Shown: positions 32,571 through 41,071 of the stretch, in pieces
How the letters are laid out: each line of letters opens with the position of its first letter
How positions within the stretch are numbered: position 1 is the first letter of the stretch
From: Ensifer adhaerens
GTDB lineage: Bacteria > Pseudomonadota > Alphaproteobacteria > Rhizobiales > Rhizobiaceae
Length of the DNA stretch: 64,000 nucleotides
Reading direction: 5' to 3'
NCBI RefSeq assembly: GCF_001270265.1
Contig: NZ_LGAP01000008.1
Coordinates: forward strand, 1-64,000
Notes under the pieces: model-generated
The model's database searches: none
What the model was told of the DNA's origin: nothing
The model's input: the letters and a program-made list of their open reading frames with translations, nothing else
Program-made: the position numbers and the translations under genes

Positions 32571-32664
32571 TCCTTAAATCGGAATCGATTTAAGGAGAAA
32601 ATTATGCAGCAGGTTTAAAGCGTTGCAGCGTCCTTTGCGCGTCATACCGGACGCGCTGCAATGG
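32571..32664 (-). repeat. RIME-like repeat, family C, copy 2 with long palindrome
   Basis: Reading on the minus strand, bases 32664-32603 match the element at 4443-4505 (GCGCGTC ... GACGCGCAAAGG, ending near GCTGCATA). Next to it is a 26-base palindrome with 11-base perfect arms TCCTTAAATCG (32571-32581) and CGATTTAAGGA (32586-32596) around GAAT. The palindrome is missing beside copy 1, so copy 2 may be the more complete element. Confidence 0.8.
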
Positions 32665-32675
32665 CCTGACGGACA

Positions 32676-32708
32676 AACGAAAACGCCCGCGACGTGGTCG
32701 CGGGCGTT
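32676..32708 (-). terminator. rho-independent terminator of the TPR lipoprotein gene
   Basis: Perfect 12-base arms AACGCCCGCGAC (32682-32693) and GTCGCGGGCGTT (32697-32708) with a 3-base loop. On the minus strand the stem runs into TTTCGTTTG. It lies 25 bases past the stop codon of the TPR gene. Confidence 0.9.
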
Positions 32709-32733
32709 GAAACAAGAGAGGAGCCGTTGCTTC

Positions 32734-33603
32734 TTACGAGGCTTTCACGCGGGCAAGGCCTGCGCGTGCCGGCTCGTACTTCGGGTCGAGCTGCAGCGCG
32801 TGTGAGTAGGACTTCGAGGCCTTGGCCTTATCGCCCTTGCGCTCATAGACCAGCGCCTGGTTGGCCCAGGATTCGGCAACCTTGCCGTCGAGCGTGATGG
32901 CGGTGTTGAAGTCGGAGAATGCATTGTCGTCATCGCCCTGGGCGACGTAGGAAATGCCGCGACCGTTGTAGGGCTCCGGCGAACTCGGCGACAGCGAGAT
33001 CGCTGTCGAGAAGTCTTCGATGGCCTGGCCGTGCTGGTTGCGCGCCTGGTAGATCAGGCCGCGATTGTGGTAGGCGCGCGGGTCGGTGGTGTCGAGCTGG
33101 ATCGCCTTGTTGAAGTCGTTGAAGGCGGAATCGAGCTGGCCGGCCTGGCGATAGAGATTGCCGCGGCCGATATAGGCGACGTCATAGTTGGCGTTCAACT
33201 GCAGCGCCATGTTGTAGTCGGCAAGTGCGGCCTGGGTGTTGCCCATGTTGCGGTGAACGAGCGCGCGGTTGGCAAAGGCCTGGTAGAAGCGCGGGTTGAG
33301 CTGGATCGCCTGGTCGAAATCGGCAATGGCCCGGCGGTATTCGCCGGCACGGCCATAGGCGGAGCCGCGAACGTTGTAACCTTCGGGATCGCTCGGGTTG
33401 GAGGCGATCACGCTCGACAGCGATGCGATATTTCCCTGCGAGCCCTGTTCGCGCTCGACCTTGGCCATCGATTCAGGTCCCTCGGTCTGGCATCCCGCGA
33501 GCAGCAGAGCCGATCCGAGGAGGAACATGGCCGCAAGCTTCGGCTTGCGCTGGTGGCGGCGGCGCGCCTCTTTGGTGGTGAAACCGGCGACGTCCGCAGT
33601 CAT
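32734..33603 (-). CDS. tetratricopeptide repeat lipoprotein
   Basis: The 289-residue product has a basic N-terminus, then a lipoprotein signal MFLLGSALLLAGC whose lipobox LAGC places the acylated cysteine near residue 38, and six or seven TPR units (about 70-285). These units have the repeated pattern AYxNRGxxYxxxGxxxxAIxDFxxAIxLxP, for example AFANRALVHRNMGNTQAAL and AYHNRGLIYQARNQHGQAI. It probably sits in the outer membrane or inner-membrane periplasmic face as a protein-protein scaffold. The start at 33603 (ATG) is preferred to an upstream TTG (33633). An ATG at 33528, right before the hydrophobic stretch, is also possible. It is monocistronic, with its own terminator. Confidence 0.88.
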   Translation of the reverse strand: MTADVAGFTTKEARRRHQRKPKLAAMFLLGSALLLAGCQTEGPESMAKVEREQGSQGNIASLSSVIASNPSDPEGYNVRGSAYGRAGEYRRAIADFDQAIQLNPRFYQAFANRALVHRNMGNTQAALADYNMALQLNANYDVAYIGRGNLYRQAGQLDSAFNDFNKAIQLDTTDPRAYHNRGLIYQARNQHGQAIEDFSTAISLSPSSPEPYNGRGISYVAQGDDDNAFSDFNTAITLDGKVAESWANQALVYERKGDKAKASKSYSHALQLDPKYEPARAGLARVKAS

Positions 33604-33812
33604 GGCAGCAAGTGTCAAAGGTCGATCCCTCAATGCGACTAGGTCCGAAAGCCATCGGCTTCCCGTTCAAGGAGGCCGGCGAAATTCGCGGGGCCCCACA
33701 GCCGAGGCTACCAGGGCCTGCGGCAAACCGTCCGGCGTCAAACGCCGCGACCGGCCACCGTTGCCGGCTGCGACTGTCACGCTAGCCCGACGACGGAAAA
33801 GATGTCCATACC

Positions 33813-33846
33813 AAAAGAAAGGCGGCGGCGATATTTCGCCCCCGCC
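33813..33846 (-). terminator. rho-independent terminator of rpsU
   Basis: Arms GGCGGCGGCGA (33821-33831) and TCGCCCCCGCC (33836-33846) pair with one mismatch around TATT. On the minus strand the stem is followed by TTTCTTTTGG. It is 37 bases beyond the rpsU stop codon. Confidence 0.8.
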
Positions 33847-33882
33847 ACGACTTAGATCGAAAAGCGTCGAAAAATCGACAAA

Positions 33883-34095
33883 TTAACGGGCCACGAGGCC
33901 TTCGCGCTGTGCACGCTTGCGCGCCAGCTTGCGGACGCGGCGAACGGCTTCAGCCTTTTCGCGGGCGCGCTTCTGGGACGGCTTTTCGTAGAAATCACGC
34001 ATCTTCATTTCGCGGAAAATGCCTTCGCGCTGCATCTTCTTCTTGAGAGCGCGGAGCGCCTGATCAACATTGTTATCGCGGACAAGTACCTGCAC
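33883..34095 (-). CDS. rpsU: 30S ribosomal protein S21
   Basis: The 70-residue, strongly basic protein is a complete bacterial S21: [40 protein letters not shown], followed by the arginine/lysine-rich C-terminal helix. S21 binds near the 3' end of 16S rRNA and helps initiation. The gene is transcribed alone, as in other rhizobia, not with dnaG and rpoD as in enteric bacteria. A terminator follows at 33813-33846. Confidence 0.97.
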   Translation of the reverse strand: MQVLVRDNNVDQALRALKKKMQREGIFREMKMRDFYEKPSQKRAREKAEAVRRVRKLARKRAQREGLVAR

Positions 34096-34431
34096 GTGAA
34101 TCCCGTTCCTTTGGTTGTTTAGAGTTGTCGCCTCACGTCAGGTGTCGGAGGCAAAAAAAGCTACGTTCGCTGAGCCGAAAGCTCGACGATTGAAGGTGCG
34201 GATACCAGATCGTCAGCGGAAAGTCCAGCAAGGACATGAGGCTGTGCGGAAAAAACCGCAATGGTGGCCCGGCATGTGTATCATCGCGTCGCGGATGGCG
34301 TGATGTCGCGATGTCGCAACTCCGCGCAAGTCCGCCCGTTTGCGTCGCAAAAGAAACGTTGCACGGGCGCCGGATTTGCGATTTCTAACGCCAACGAGAA
34401 TGATCACCGGGGTTCATGGAGTAACAGGCGG
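34096..34431. promoter_or_regulatory. divergent control region of rpsU and soxBDAG
   Basis: The 336 bases contain both promoters. Near soxB there are repeated TCGCAA/TTGCGA half-sites: TCGCAA at 34314-34319, the perfect 11-base palindrome TTGCGTCGCAA at 34340-34350, and TTGCGA near 34375. There is also a direct repeat GATGTCGC-GATGTCGC just before (about 34302-34317). These could be binding sites of the regulator of sarcosine use, but no regulator gene is adjacent. I see no gene here. Confidence 0.4.
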
Positions 34432-35685
34432 ATGCGCAAATATTCAGTTTTTGCCGTGGCGCGCGAGGCTTTGCGCGGCCACAAGGGATGGGGCCCGCAG
34501 TGGGCCTCGCCCGAGCCCCGCAAGGACTATGATGTGATCATCATCGGCGGCGGCGGCCATGGGCTGGGTGCTGCCTACTATCTTGCCAAGGAACATGGCA
34601 TCACCAATGTCGCAGTGCTCGAAAAGGGCTGGATCGGCGGCGGCAACACCGGCCGCAATACCACGATCATCCGGTCCAACTATCTCTACGAAGAGAGCAT
34701 GGACATCTACGAGCATTCGCTGAAGCTCTGGGAAAACCTGTCGCAGGACCTCAACTACAACGTCATGTATTCGCCGCGCGGCGTCATGATGCTCTCGCAC
34801 AACATCCACGACCAGCAGTCGTTCAAGCGCCATATCAATGCCAACCGTCTCTATGGCATCGACAATGAATGGCTGACGCCGGAGCAGGCCAAGGCCTATT
34901 GCCCGCCGCTCGACATCGCCAAGAACGCCCGCTACCCGATCAATGGCGCGGCGCTGCAGCGGCGCGGCGGCACGGCCCGACATGACGCGGTTGCCTGGGG
35001 CTATGCCCGCGGCGCGTCCGATCGCGGCGTGCACATCATCCAGAATTGCGAAGTGACCGGCATCCGCCGTGACGAGAACGGCCGGGTGACCGGCGTCGAT
35101 ACCAATCGCGGCTTCATCGGCGCCAAGAAGATCGGCGTTTCCGCTGCCGGGCATTCGTCAGTGCTGATGGAAATGGCCGATGTGCGCGTGCCGCTGCAGA
35201 GCCAACCTCTGCAGGCGCTGGTGTCCGAGCCGCTGAAGCCGATCTTCCCCTGCGTCGTCATGTCGAACTCCGTGCATGCCTATATCTCGCAGTCCGACAA
35301 GGGCGAGTTCGTCATCGGCGCCGGCACTGACCAATACAATTCCTACTCCCAGACGGGCGGCCTGCAGATCATCACCCATACGCTGGATGCGATCTGCGAG
35401 CTCTTCCCGATGTTCCGCCGCGTCAAGATGATGCGGCAGTGGGGCGGCATCGTCGACGTCACGCAGGATCGCTCGCCGATCCAGGGCATCACGCCGGTTC
35501 CAGGCCTGTTTCTGAACGCCGGCTGGGGTACGGGCGGCTTCAAGGCGACGCCGGGCTCGGCCAACCTCTTTGCGCACCTGATCGCAAGGGGCGAACCGCA
35601 TCGGCTGGCCGCCGGGCTGACGCTCGACCGCTTCCGCACCGGCCGATTGATCGACGAGGCGGCTGCCGCCGCCGTTGCGCACTGA
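34432..35685 (+). CDS. soxB: sarcosine oxidase subunit beta (heterotetrameric)
   Basis: The 417-residue flavoprotein has the FAD-binding motif DVIIIGGGGHGLGAAYYLAKEHG (about residues 34-56), the GNTGRNTTIIRSNY loop, and TARHDAVAWG (181-190) whose His184 corresponds to the histidine that holds covalent FMN in tetrameric sarcosine oxidases. The C-terminal GIVDVTQDRSPIQG, NAGWGTGGFKATPGS segment closes the flavin site. The complex oxidises sarcosine to glycine, formaldehyde (captured as 5,10-methylene-tetrahydrofolate) and H2O2. The ATG at 34432 begins the family sequence RKYSVFAVAREALRGHKGW. It is the first gene of soxBDAG. Confidence 0.97.
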   Translation: MRKYSVFAVAREALRGHKGWGPQWASPEPRKDYDVIIIGGGGHGLGAAYYLAKEHGITNVAVLEKGWIGGGNTGRNTTIIRSNYLYEESMDIYEHSLKLWENLSQDLNYNVMYSPRGVMMLSHNIHDQQSFKRHINANRLYGIDNEWLTPEQAKAYCPPLDIAKNARYPINGAALQRRGGTARHDAVAWGYARGASDRGVHIIQNCEVTGIRRDENGRVTGVDTNRGFIGAKKIGVSAAGHSSVLMEMADVRVPLQSQPLQALVSEPLKPIFPCVVMSNSVHAYISQSDKGEFVIGAGTDQYNSYSQTGGLQIITHTLDAICELFPMFRRVKMMRQWGGIVDVTQDRSPIQGITPVPGLFLNAGWGTGGFKATPGSANLFAHLIARGEPHRLAAGLTLDRFRTGRLIDEAAAAAVAH

Positions 35686-35702
35686 TTGCCAAGGATTTCG
35701 AG

Positions 35703-36023
35703 ATGCTTCTGATCTATTGCCCCTATTGCGAGGAAGAGCGCTCCGAGCTCGAATTCCGCAATGCCGGTGACGCCCATATCGTCCGGCCCGCCAACATTGC
35801 CGAGATCAGCGACGAGGAGTTCGAGGAGTTTTTCTTCCTCCGTCAGAACCCCAAGGGCCTGTTCTTCGAACGCTGGCGCCATATCCATGGCTGCGGCCGG
35901 TTCTTCAACGCCGCGCGCGACACGGTGAGCGACCGGTTCTACACCACCTACAAGGCGGGCGAACCGAAGCCCGACGTTGCCGCCATTCTAAACGGCGAGC
36001 AGGACAAGGGAGCGGCACGATGA
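35703..36023 (+). CDS. soxD: sarcosine oxidase subunit delta
   Basis: The 106-residue protein is the small delta subunit. It starts MLLIYCPYCEEERSELEF, and CPYC together with the later HGCGRFFNAARD supplies the Cys and His ligands of the structural zinc. The conserved FFFLRQNPKGLFFERWRHIHGCGRFF block and TYKAGEPKP at the C-terminus are typical. It has no catalytic role of its own and stabilises the tetramer. The gene begins 17 bases after soxB, and its TGA overlaps the ATG of soxA (4-base ATGA). Confidence 0.96.
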   Translation: MLLIYCPYCEEERSELEFRNAGDAHIVRPANIAEISDEEFEEFFFLRQNPKGLFFERWRHIHGCGRFFNAARDTVSDRFYTTYKAGEPKPDVAAILNGEQDKGAAR

Positions 36024-39013
36024 GCGCAGCCAATCGTATTGCGGGTGCCGGCCGTCTGACGCCGGCGCGTATCGCCCGCTTCACCTTCGACGGACGCACG
36101 CTGACGGCACTGGAAGGCGATACCGTCGCTTCGGCCTTGCTTGCCAATGGCATTCATCTGGTCGGCCGTTCGTTCAAGTATCACCGTCCGCGCGGCATTC
36201 TTTCCGCCGGCGCTGAAGAGCCGAACGCGCTGCTCGACGTCTCGCGTGACGCGGCCCGTCGCCAGCCGAACGTGCGCGCCACGGTGCAGGAAGTCTTCGA
36301 CGGCATGAAGGTGGAATCGCAGAACCGCTGGCCGTCGCTCGCCTTCGACGTCGGTGGCTTCAACGATCTGCTGTCTCCGTTCTTTGCCGCCGGCTTCTAC
36401 TATAAGACCTTCATGTGGCCGAAGGCGGCCTGGCACGCGATCTACGAACCCTTCATCCGCCGTGCGGCCGGTCTCGGTGTTGCGCCGACGGAAGCCGACC
36501 CGGATCATTATGCCAGCCGCTATGCCCATTGCGACGTGCTGGTGATCGGTGCCGGTGCTGCCGGCCTCTCCGCAGCGCTTGCAGCCGCCAAGGCCGGCGC
36601 CAAGGTGATCGTCTGCGACGAGCAGCCCGAAGTCGGCGGTGCGCTGCGCTACGAAAGCGGCACGACGATCGACGGCAAGGATGGCTGGGACTGGGCCCAG
36701 GCCGCGGCCAAGACACTTGCCGCGATGGACAATGTCACGGTGCTCACCCGCACAACGGGCTTCGGCTACTACAACCACAACTTCGTCGGCCTCGTCGAAA
36801 GAGTGACGGACCATCTGCCCGCGCTCGACAAGGCGCTGCCGCGCGAGCGGCTCTGGCAGGTACGCGCCAAGAAGGTGATTCTCGCCAACGGTTCGATCGA
36901 GCGCCACATGGTGTTTGCCAACAACGACCGTCCGGGCATCATGCTCGCCTCGGCCGGCCGTACCTACCTCAACCATTACGGCGTCGCCGTCGGCTCCAAG
37001 GTCGGCGTCTACACCGCGCACGATTCCGCCTACGAGGCCGCCTTCGATCTCAAGCGCGCCGGTGTTGCCGTTCCGGCCATCGTCGACTGCCGCGACAATC
37101 CGGGTGAAGCGGTGCTGGCGGAAGCCCGCCGCCTCGGTATCGAGGTGCTGACCGGACACTCCGTCGTCAATGCCGGCGGCAAGTTGCGGGTCAACTCGAT
37201 CAGCGTTGCCCGCAACGGCGGCGGTTCGGCGCGCAAGATCGCTGTCGACGCCCTGCTGGTTTCGGCCGGCTGGACGCCGTCGGTGCATCTGTTCTCGCAG
37301 TCGCGCGGCAAGGTGAAGTTCGACGCGGCGACGCAGCGCTTCCTGCCCGGCACCTATCTGCAGGATTGCCTGTCGATCGGCGCCTGCAACGGCACCGACG
37401 ACCTGCAGGCAACGATCGACGAGGCGCTGGCTGCCGGCGAACTGACCGCACGTGCTGCAGGCGCCGAGGGCGGCGCCCAGGTGACGCTCCACGGCGAAAA
37501 TGCCTTCAGCTGGACCGGCGGCATGATCGGCGCTGCCGAAGGGGCGGGGCCGGACACCACCGTCAAGGCCTTCATCGACTTCCAGCACGATGTCTGCGCC
37601 AAGGATATCCGGCTTGCGGTGCGCGAAGGCATGCACTCGATCGAGCACATCAAGCGCTTCACCACCAACGGCATGGCGTCCGACCAGGGCAAGCTGTCGA
37701 ACATGCACGGTCTTGCCATTGCCGCCGAAACGCTCGGCAAGGACATCCCGCAGGTGGGTCTGACGACCTTCCGCCAGCCCTATACGCCGGTGACCTTCGG
37801 CGCGATCGTCAACCACTCGCGCGGAAGCCTGTTCGATCCCGCCCGCAAGACGCCGATCCACGCCTGGGAAGAGGCGCATGGCGCCGAGTTCGAGGATGTC
37901 GGCAACTGGAAACGCGCCTGGTTCTATCCGAAGGTGGGCGAGGGCATGCATGAGGCGGTCGGGCGCGAATGCAGGACGGTGCGCGAGGTTGCCGGCCTGT
38001 TCGACGCCTCGACGCTCGGCAAGATCGAGGTGGTCGGCCCGGATGCGGCTCAGTTTCTCAACCTGATGTACACCAACGCCTGGGACACGCTGAAGCCCGG
38101 CCGCTGCCGCTACGGCATCATGCTGCGCGACGACGGCTTCGTCTATGACGACGGCGTGGTCGGCAGGCTTGCCGAGGATCGCTTCCACGTGACGACCACG
38201 ACCGGCGGTGCGCCGCGCGTCATGCACCACATGGAAGACTACCTGCAGACCGAGTTCCCGCATCTGAAGGTGTGGCTGACGTCGACGACGGAACAATGGG
38301 CCGTCATTGCCGTGCAGGGTCCGAAGGCGCGCGAGATCATTGCCCCGCTTGTCGAGGGCATCGACCTCTCCAACGAGGCCTTCCCGCATATGAGCGTTGC
38401 CGAAGGCAAGATCTGCGGCGTGCCGACCCGGCTCTTCCGCATGTCGTTCACCGGCGAACTCGGCTTCGAAGTCAACGTACCTGCCGACTATGGCCAGGCG
38501 GTCTGGGAAGCGATCTGGGAGCGGGCCGAACCCATGGGCGCCTGCGCCTACGGCACCGAGACCATGCACGTGCTGCGCGCCGAGAAGGGTTACATCATCG
38601 TCGGCCAGGATACCGACGGGACGCTGACCCCTGACGATGCCAGCCTCTCCTGGGCGGTCTCGAAGAAGAAGGCCGATTTCGTCGGTATTCGCGGCCTCAA
38701 GCGCCCGGACCTCGTCAAGGACGGTCGCAAACAGCTCGTCGGGCTGCTGACCAAGGATCCGAAGGTGGTGCTGGAGGAGGGCGCACAGATCGTCGCCGAT
38801 CCGAACCAGCCGAAGCCGATGACGATGCTCGGCCATGTGACGTCGTCCTACTGGTCGGAAAACTGCGGTCGCTCGATCGCATTGGCTGTCGTTGCCGGTG
38901 GACGCGCACGCCTTGGCCAGACGCTCTACGTGCCGATGGCCGACAGGACGATCGCCGTTGAGGTGAGCGACATGGTGTTCTTTGACAAGGAAGGGGGTCG
39001 CCTCCATGGCTGA
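36020..39013 (+). CDS. soxA: sarcosine oxidase subunit alpha
   Basis: The 997-residue subunit contains an N-terminal ferredoxin-like part (about residues 15-100, FDGRTLTALEGDTVASALLANGI), an NAD-binding dinucleotide oxidoreductase domain (VLVIGAGAAGLSAALAAAKAG at 173-193), and a C-terminal aminomethyltransferase (GcvT-like) domain (about 610-990) that binds tetrahydrofolate and takes up the methyl carbon. The length equals that of other Sox alpha subunits. It is translationally coupled to soxD by ATGA overlap and overlaps soxG by eight bases. The GcvT domain links sarcosine breakdown to one-carbon metabolism. Confidence 0.97.
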   Translation: MSAANRIAGAGRLTPARIARFTFDGRTLTALEGDTVASALLANGIHLVGRSFKYHRPRGILSAGAEEPNALLDVSRDAARRQPNVRATVQEVFDGMKVESQNRWPSLAFDVGGFNDLLSPFFAAGFYYKTFMWPKAAWHAIYEPFIRRAAGLGVAPTEADPDHYASRYAHCDVLVIGAGAAGLSAALAAAKAGAKVIVCDEQPEVGGALRYESGTTIDGKDGWDWAQAAAKTLAAMDNVTVLTRTTGFGYYNHNFVGLVERVTDHLPALDKALPRERLWQVRAKKVILANGSIERHMVFANNDRPGIMLASAGRTYLNHYGVAVGSKVGVYTAHDSAYEAAFDLKRAGVAVPAIVDCRDNPGEAVLAEARRLGIEVLTGHSVVNAGGKLRVNSISVARNGGGSARKIAVDALLVSAGWTPSVHLFSQSRGKVKFDAATQRFLPGTYLQDCLSIGACNGTDDLQATIDEALAAGELTARAAGAEGGAQVTLHGENAFSWTGGMIGAAEGAGPDTTVKAFIDFQHDVCAKDIRLAVREGMHSIEHIKRFTTNGMASDQGKLSNMHGLAIAAETLGKDIPQVGLTTFRQPYTPVTFGAIVNHSRGSLFDPARKTPIHAWEEAHGAEFEDVGNWKRAWFYPKVGEGMHEAVGRECRTVREVAGLFDASTLGKIEVVGPDAAQFLNLMYTNAWDTLKPGRCRYGIMLRDDGFVYDDGVVGRLAEDRFHVTTTTGGAPRVMHHMEDYLQTEFPHLKVWLTSTTEQWAVIAVQGPKAREIIAPLVEGIDLSNEAFPHMSVAEGKICGVPTRLFRMSFTGELGFEVNVPADYGQAVWEAIWERAEPMGACAYGTETMHVLRAEKGYIIVGQDTDGTLTPDDASLSWAVSKKKADFVGIRGLKRPDLVKDGRKQLVGLLTKDPKVVLEEGAQIVADPNQPKPMTMLGHVTSSYWSENCGRSIALAVVAGGRARLGQTLYVPMADRTIAVEVSDMVFFDKEGGRLHG

Positions 39014-39557
39014 TCTGGCAACTGCAACCCGCAACGCCGCTCTTACGACCCGCGGCGGTTTCGCCGAGGTGGTCCTGACGCCGGCACCCGCCGCTTCGCG
39101 CCTTTCGCTGAGGGCTGGTGCCGATGCGCTGCCCGGTCTTTCGGCGGCCCTCGGCGTCACCTTGCCGACGCGGCCGAAGACCTCCGCTTTGAGCGGCAAG
39201 CGCCATGCGCTCTGGCTCGGGCCGGACGAGTGGTTGCTGATCGACGAGGGCGAGGGTGACCTGATGGCCGCGGCTGCCTCGAGCGGCACGCTGCACTCGG
39301 CCGTCGACGTGTCTCATCGCAACGTTGCCGTCATCGTCAGCGGGCCCGGTGCAGAAGTGGCCATCAACAGCGGCTGCCCGCAGGATCTGTCGCTGGCGAT
39401 CTTCCCGATCGGCGCTTGCTCGCGCACGATCCTCGGCAAGGTGGAGATCGTGCTCTTGCGCATCGCCGAGGACACGTTCCGCGTTGAATGCTGGCGGTCG
39501 TTTTCCCCTTACGTCTTCGGCATGCTGTCCGAGGGTGCGGCGGACGCCGGCCACTGA
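39006..39557 (+). CDS. soxG: sarcosine oxidase subunit gamma
   Basis: The 183-residue protein matches the gamma subunit of tetrameric sarcosine oxidase, a GcvT-like fold remnant, with LWLGPDEWLLID, SAVDVSHRNVAVIVSGPGAE, INSGCPQDLSLAIFPIGACSRTILGKVEI and ECWRSFSPYVFGML. The start ATG at 39006 lies inside the end of soxA (8-base overlap). It is the last gene of the operon; the glyA, folD or purU genes that follow in some rhizobia are missing here, and a RIME-like repeat begins at its stop codon. Confidence 0.95.
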   Translation: MADLATATRNAALTTRGGFAEVVLTPAPAASRLSLRAGADALPGLSAALGVTLPTRPKTSALSGKRHALWLGPDEWLLIDEGEGDLMAAAASSGTLHSAVDVSHRNVAVIVSGPGAEVAINSGCPQDLSLAIFPIGACSRTILGKVEIVLLRIAEDTFRVECWRSFSPYVFGMLSEGAADAGH

Positions 39558-39656
39558 GCTTTTCCAGGAAAAGCGCGAAGCGGTTTTCCGTCAGGAAATG
39601 CGTAAAACAAAGAAATAGAGCGTTTCCACGACACCGTTTAGGATGGAAACGCTCTC
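39556..39656 (-). repeat. RIME-like repeat, family A, copy 2 (inverted)
   Basis: The reverse complement aligns with 23490-23595 and 48146-48250 (shared blocks CTCTAT.TCTTTGTTTT, GCATTTCCTGACGGAAAA, CTTTTCCTGGAAA). In this copy the outer part makes a hairpin with 12-base perfect arms, AGAGCGTTTCCA (39617-39628) and TGGAAACGCTCT (39644-39655). It starts at the soxG stop codon and could end its transcript. Confidence 0.92.
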
Positions 39657-39724
39657 ACGCCGACGATTTCCCGCGCGTGCTTGCGGATCCGCAATGCCTG
39701 TGGCCAAGCCCACGATGTGACCTT

Positions 39725-39746
39725 GCCGCCGGAGTTCTCCGGCGGC
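39725..39746. promoter_or_regulatory. perfect 22-base palindrome before the alcohol dehydrogenase gene
   Basis: Ten-base arms GCCGCCGGAG (39725-39734) and CTCCGGCGGC (39737-39746) are separated by only TT, 33 bases before the TTG start codon. There is no T-run behind it. It could be a regulator site or an RNA stem affecting translation. Confidence 0.5.
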
Positions 39747-39779
39747 TAAGCTGTCCCCTGACGCAAGCGGGAGGATAGT

Positions 39780-40904
39780 TTGAAAACACGTGCAGCAGTG
39801 CTGAGGCACGCGCCTGTCGAGCGGCCCTATGCCAGGTCGCGGCCACTCTCGATCGAGATCGTTGACCTCGACCCACCGGGACCCGACGAACTGCTGGTGC
39901 GCATCGGCGCTGCCGGTCTCTGCCATTCCGATCTTTCGGTGATCAACGGCGACAGGCCACGGCCTGTGCCGATGGCGCTCGGTCATGAGGCGGCAGGCAC
40001 GGTCGAGGCGGTCGGCAGCGCGGTGCGCGACCTCAAGCCCGGCGATCGGGTGGTGATGAGCTTCATGCCGAGCTGCGGCCACTGCCTGCCGTGTGCGGAA
40101 GGGCGCCCGGCGCTCTGCATCCCGGGGGCGGAGGCCAATGGCAAGGGCACGCTGCTCTCCGGCGCTCGCCGGATCCACTGCGACGCCGTTCCGGTTCACC
40201 ATCATCTCGGCGTTTCCGGCTTTGCCGACTATGCGGTGGTGTCGCGCCATTCGGCCGTCAAGGTGGAAGGTGATCTGCCGCTGGTCGAGGCGGCGCTCTT
40301 CGGTTGTGCGGTGCTGACGGGCGTCGGGGCGATCGTCAATACCTGCCGTGTTCAGGCGGGCCAGTCGGTTGTCGTCGTCGGTCTCGGTGGCGTCGGGCTT
40401 GCCGCCGTGCTCGGAGCGGTCGCGTCGGGCGCGGAGCGGGTGGTCGCGATCGATCTCTCCGAGGACAAGCTGGCACTGGCACGTTCCCTTGGCGCGACCG
40501 ACACCTTTGTCGCCACCGATCCTGACGTGGGGGATGCGATCCGCGAGGCGACCGGCGGCGGCGTCGATCATGCGCTGGAGGCGGCCGGTTCGGTCAAGGC
40601 GTTCGAGCTTGCCTATCGCGTCACTCGACGCGGCGGGGCGACCGCATCGGCCGGCCTTGCGCATCCTTCGAGCCAGTTTGCCATTCCGGCGGTCAGCCTG
40701 GTCGCCGAGGAGCGCACGCTTCGCGGCAGCTACATGGGAAGTTGCGTGCCGAGCCGCGACATTCCGCGCTTCATCGGGCTTTATCGACGCGGCAAGCTGC
40801 CGGTCGACAGGCTGTTGTCGGGCACCGGTCCGCTTGAGGAGATCAACGCGGCGTTCGACCTCCTGGACCAGGGCAAGGTCATCCGGCACGTGATCACGTT
40901 CTGA
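39780..40904 (+). CDS. zinc-dependent alcohol dehydrogenase
   Basis: The 374-residue protein is a medium-chain zinc dehydrogenase. The catalytic zinc ligands are Cys48 (GLCHSD) and His69-Glu70 (GHEAAG). The structural zinc cysteines are 99, 102, 105 and 113 (CGHCLPC ... LC), and the NAD motif is VVGLGGVGLAAVLGA (about 200-214). It resembles class III-like and long-chain alcohol or aldehyde dehydrogenases without the glutathione-specific features, so the substrate is open. The start is TTG at 39780 after GGGAGG, which may limit translation. No ATG near the conserved N-terminus is available. It is preceded by a perfect palindrome. Confidence 0.9.
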   Translation: MKTRAAVLRHAPVERPYARSRPLSIEIVDLDPPGPDELLVRIGAAGLCHSDLSVINGDRPRPVPMALGHEAAGTVEAVGSAVRDLKPGDRVVMSFMPSCGHCLPCAEGRPALCIPGAEANGKGTLLSGARRIHCDAVPVHHHLGVSGFADYAVVSRHSAVKVEGDLPLVEAALFGCAVLTGVGAIVNTCRVQAGQSVVVVGLGGVGLAAVLGAVASGAERVVAIDLSEDKLALARSLGATDTFVATDPDVGDAIREATGGGVDHALEAAGSVKAFELAYRVTRRGGATASAGLAHPSSQFAIPAVSLVAEERTLRGSYMGSCVPSRDIPRFIGLYRRGKLPVDRLLSGTGPLEEINAAFDLLDQGKVIRHVITF

Positions 40905-41071
40905 CCAGATCCTGAACGTCGAGATGCGGCGGTCAAGCCGCGGCGGTGTCGAACAGGCACCGCATCTCAACGACGCGATCACACATTCTGCCAGCAGGCC
41001 GCGCTCGATCGGTTCAGGATTTCGGCTGGTCGCCAAATGCGCCGCGCACGCCCTGTTCGCTTGCCTCTCCC

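Noticed and set aside
35948-39289. Open frame of 1113 codons on the minus strand opposite soxA
   Set aside because: soxA on the plus strand has full family similarity. The antisense frame is an effect of strong GC bias at third codon positions and has no recognisable domain.
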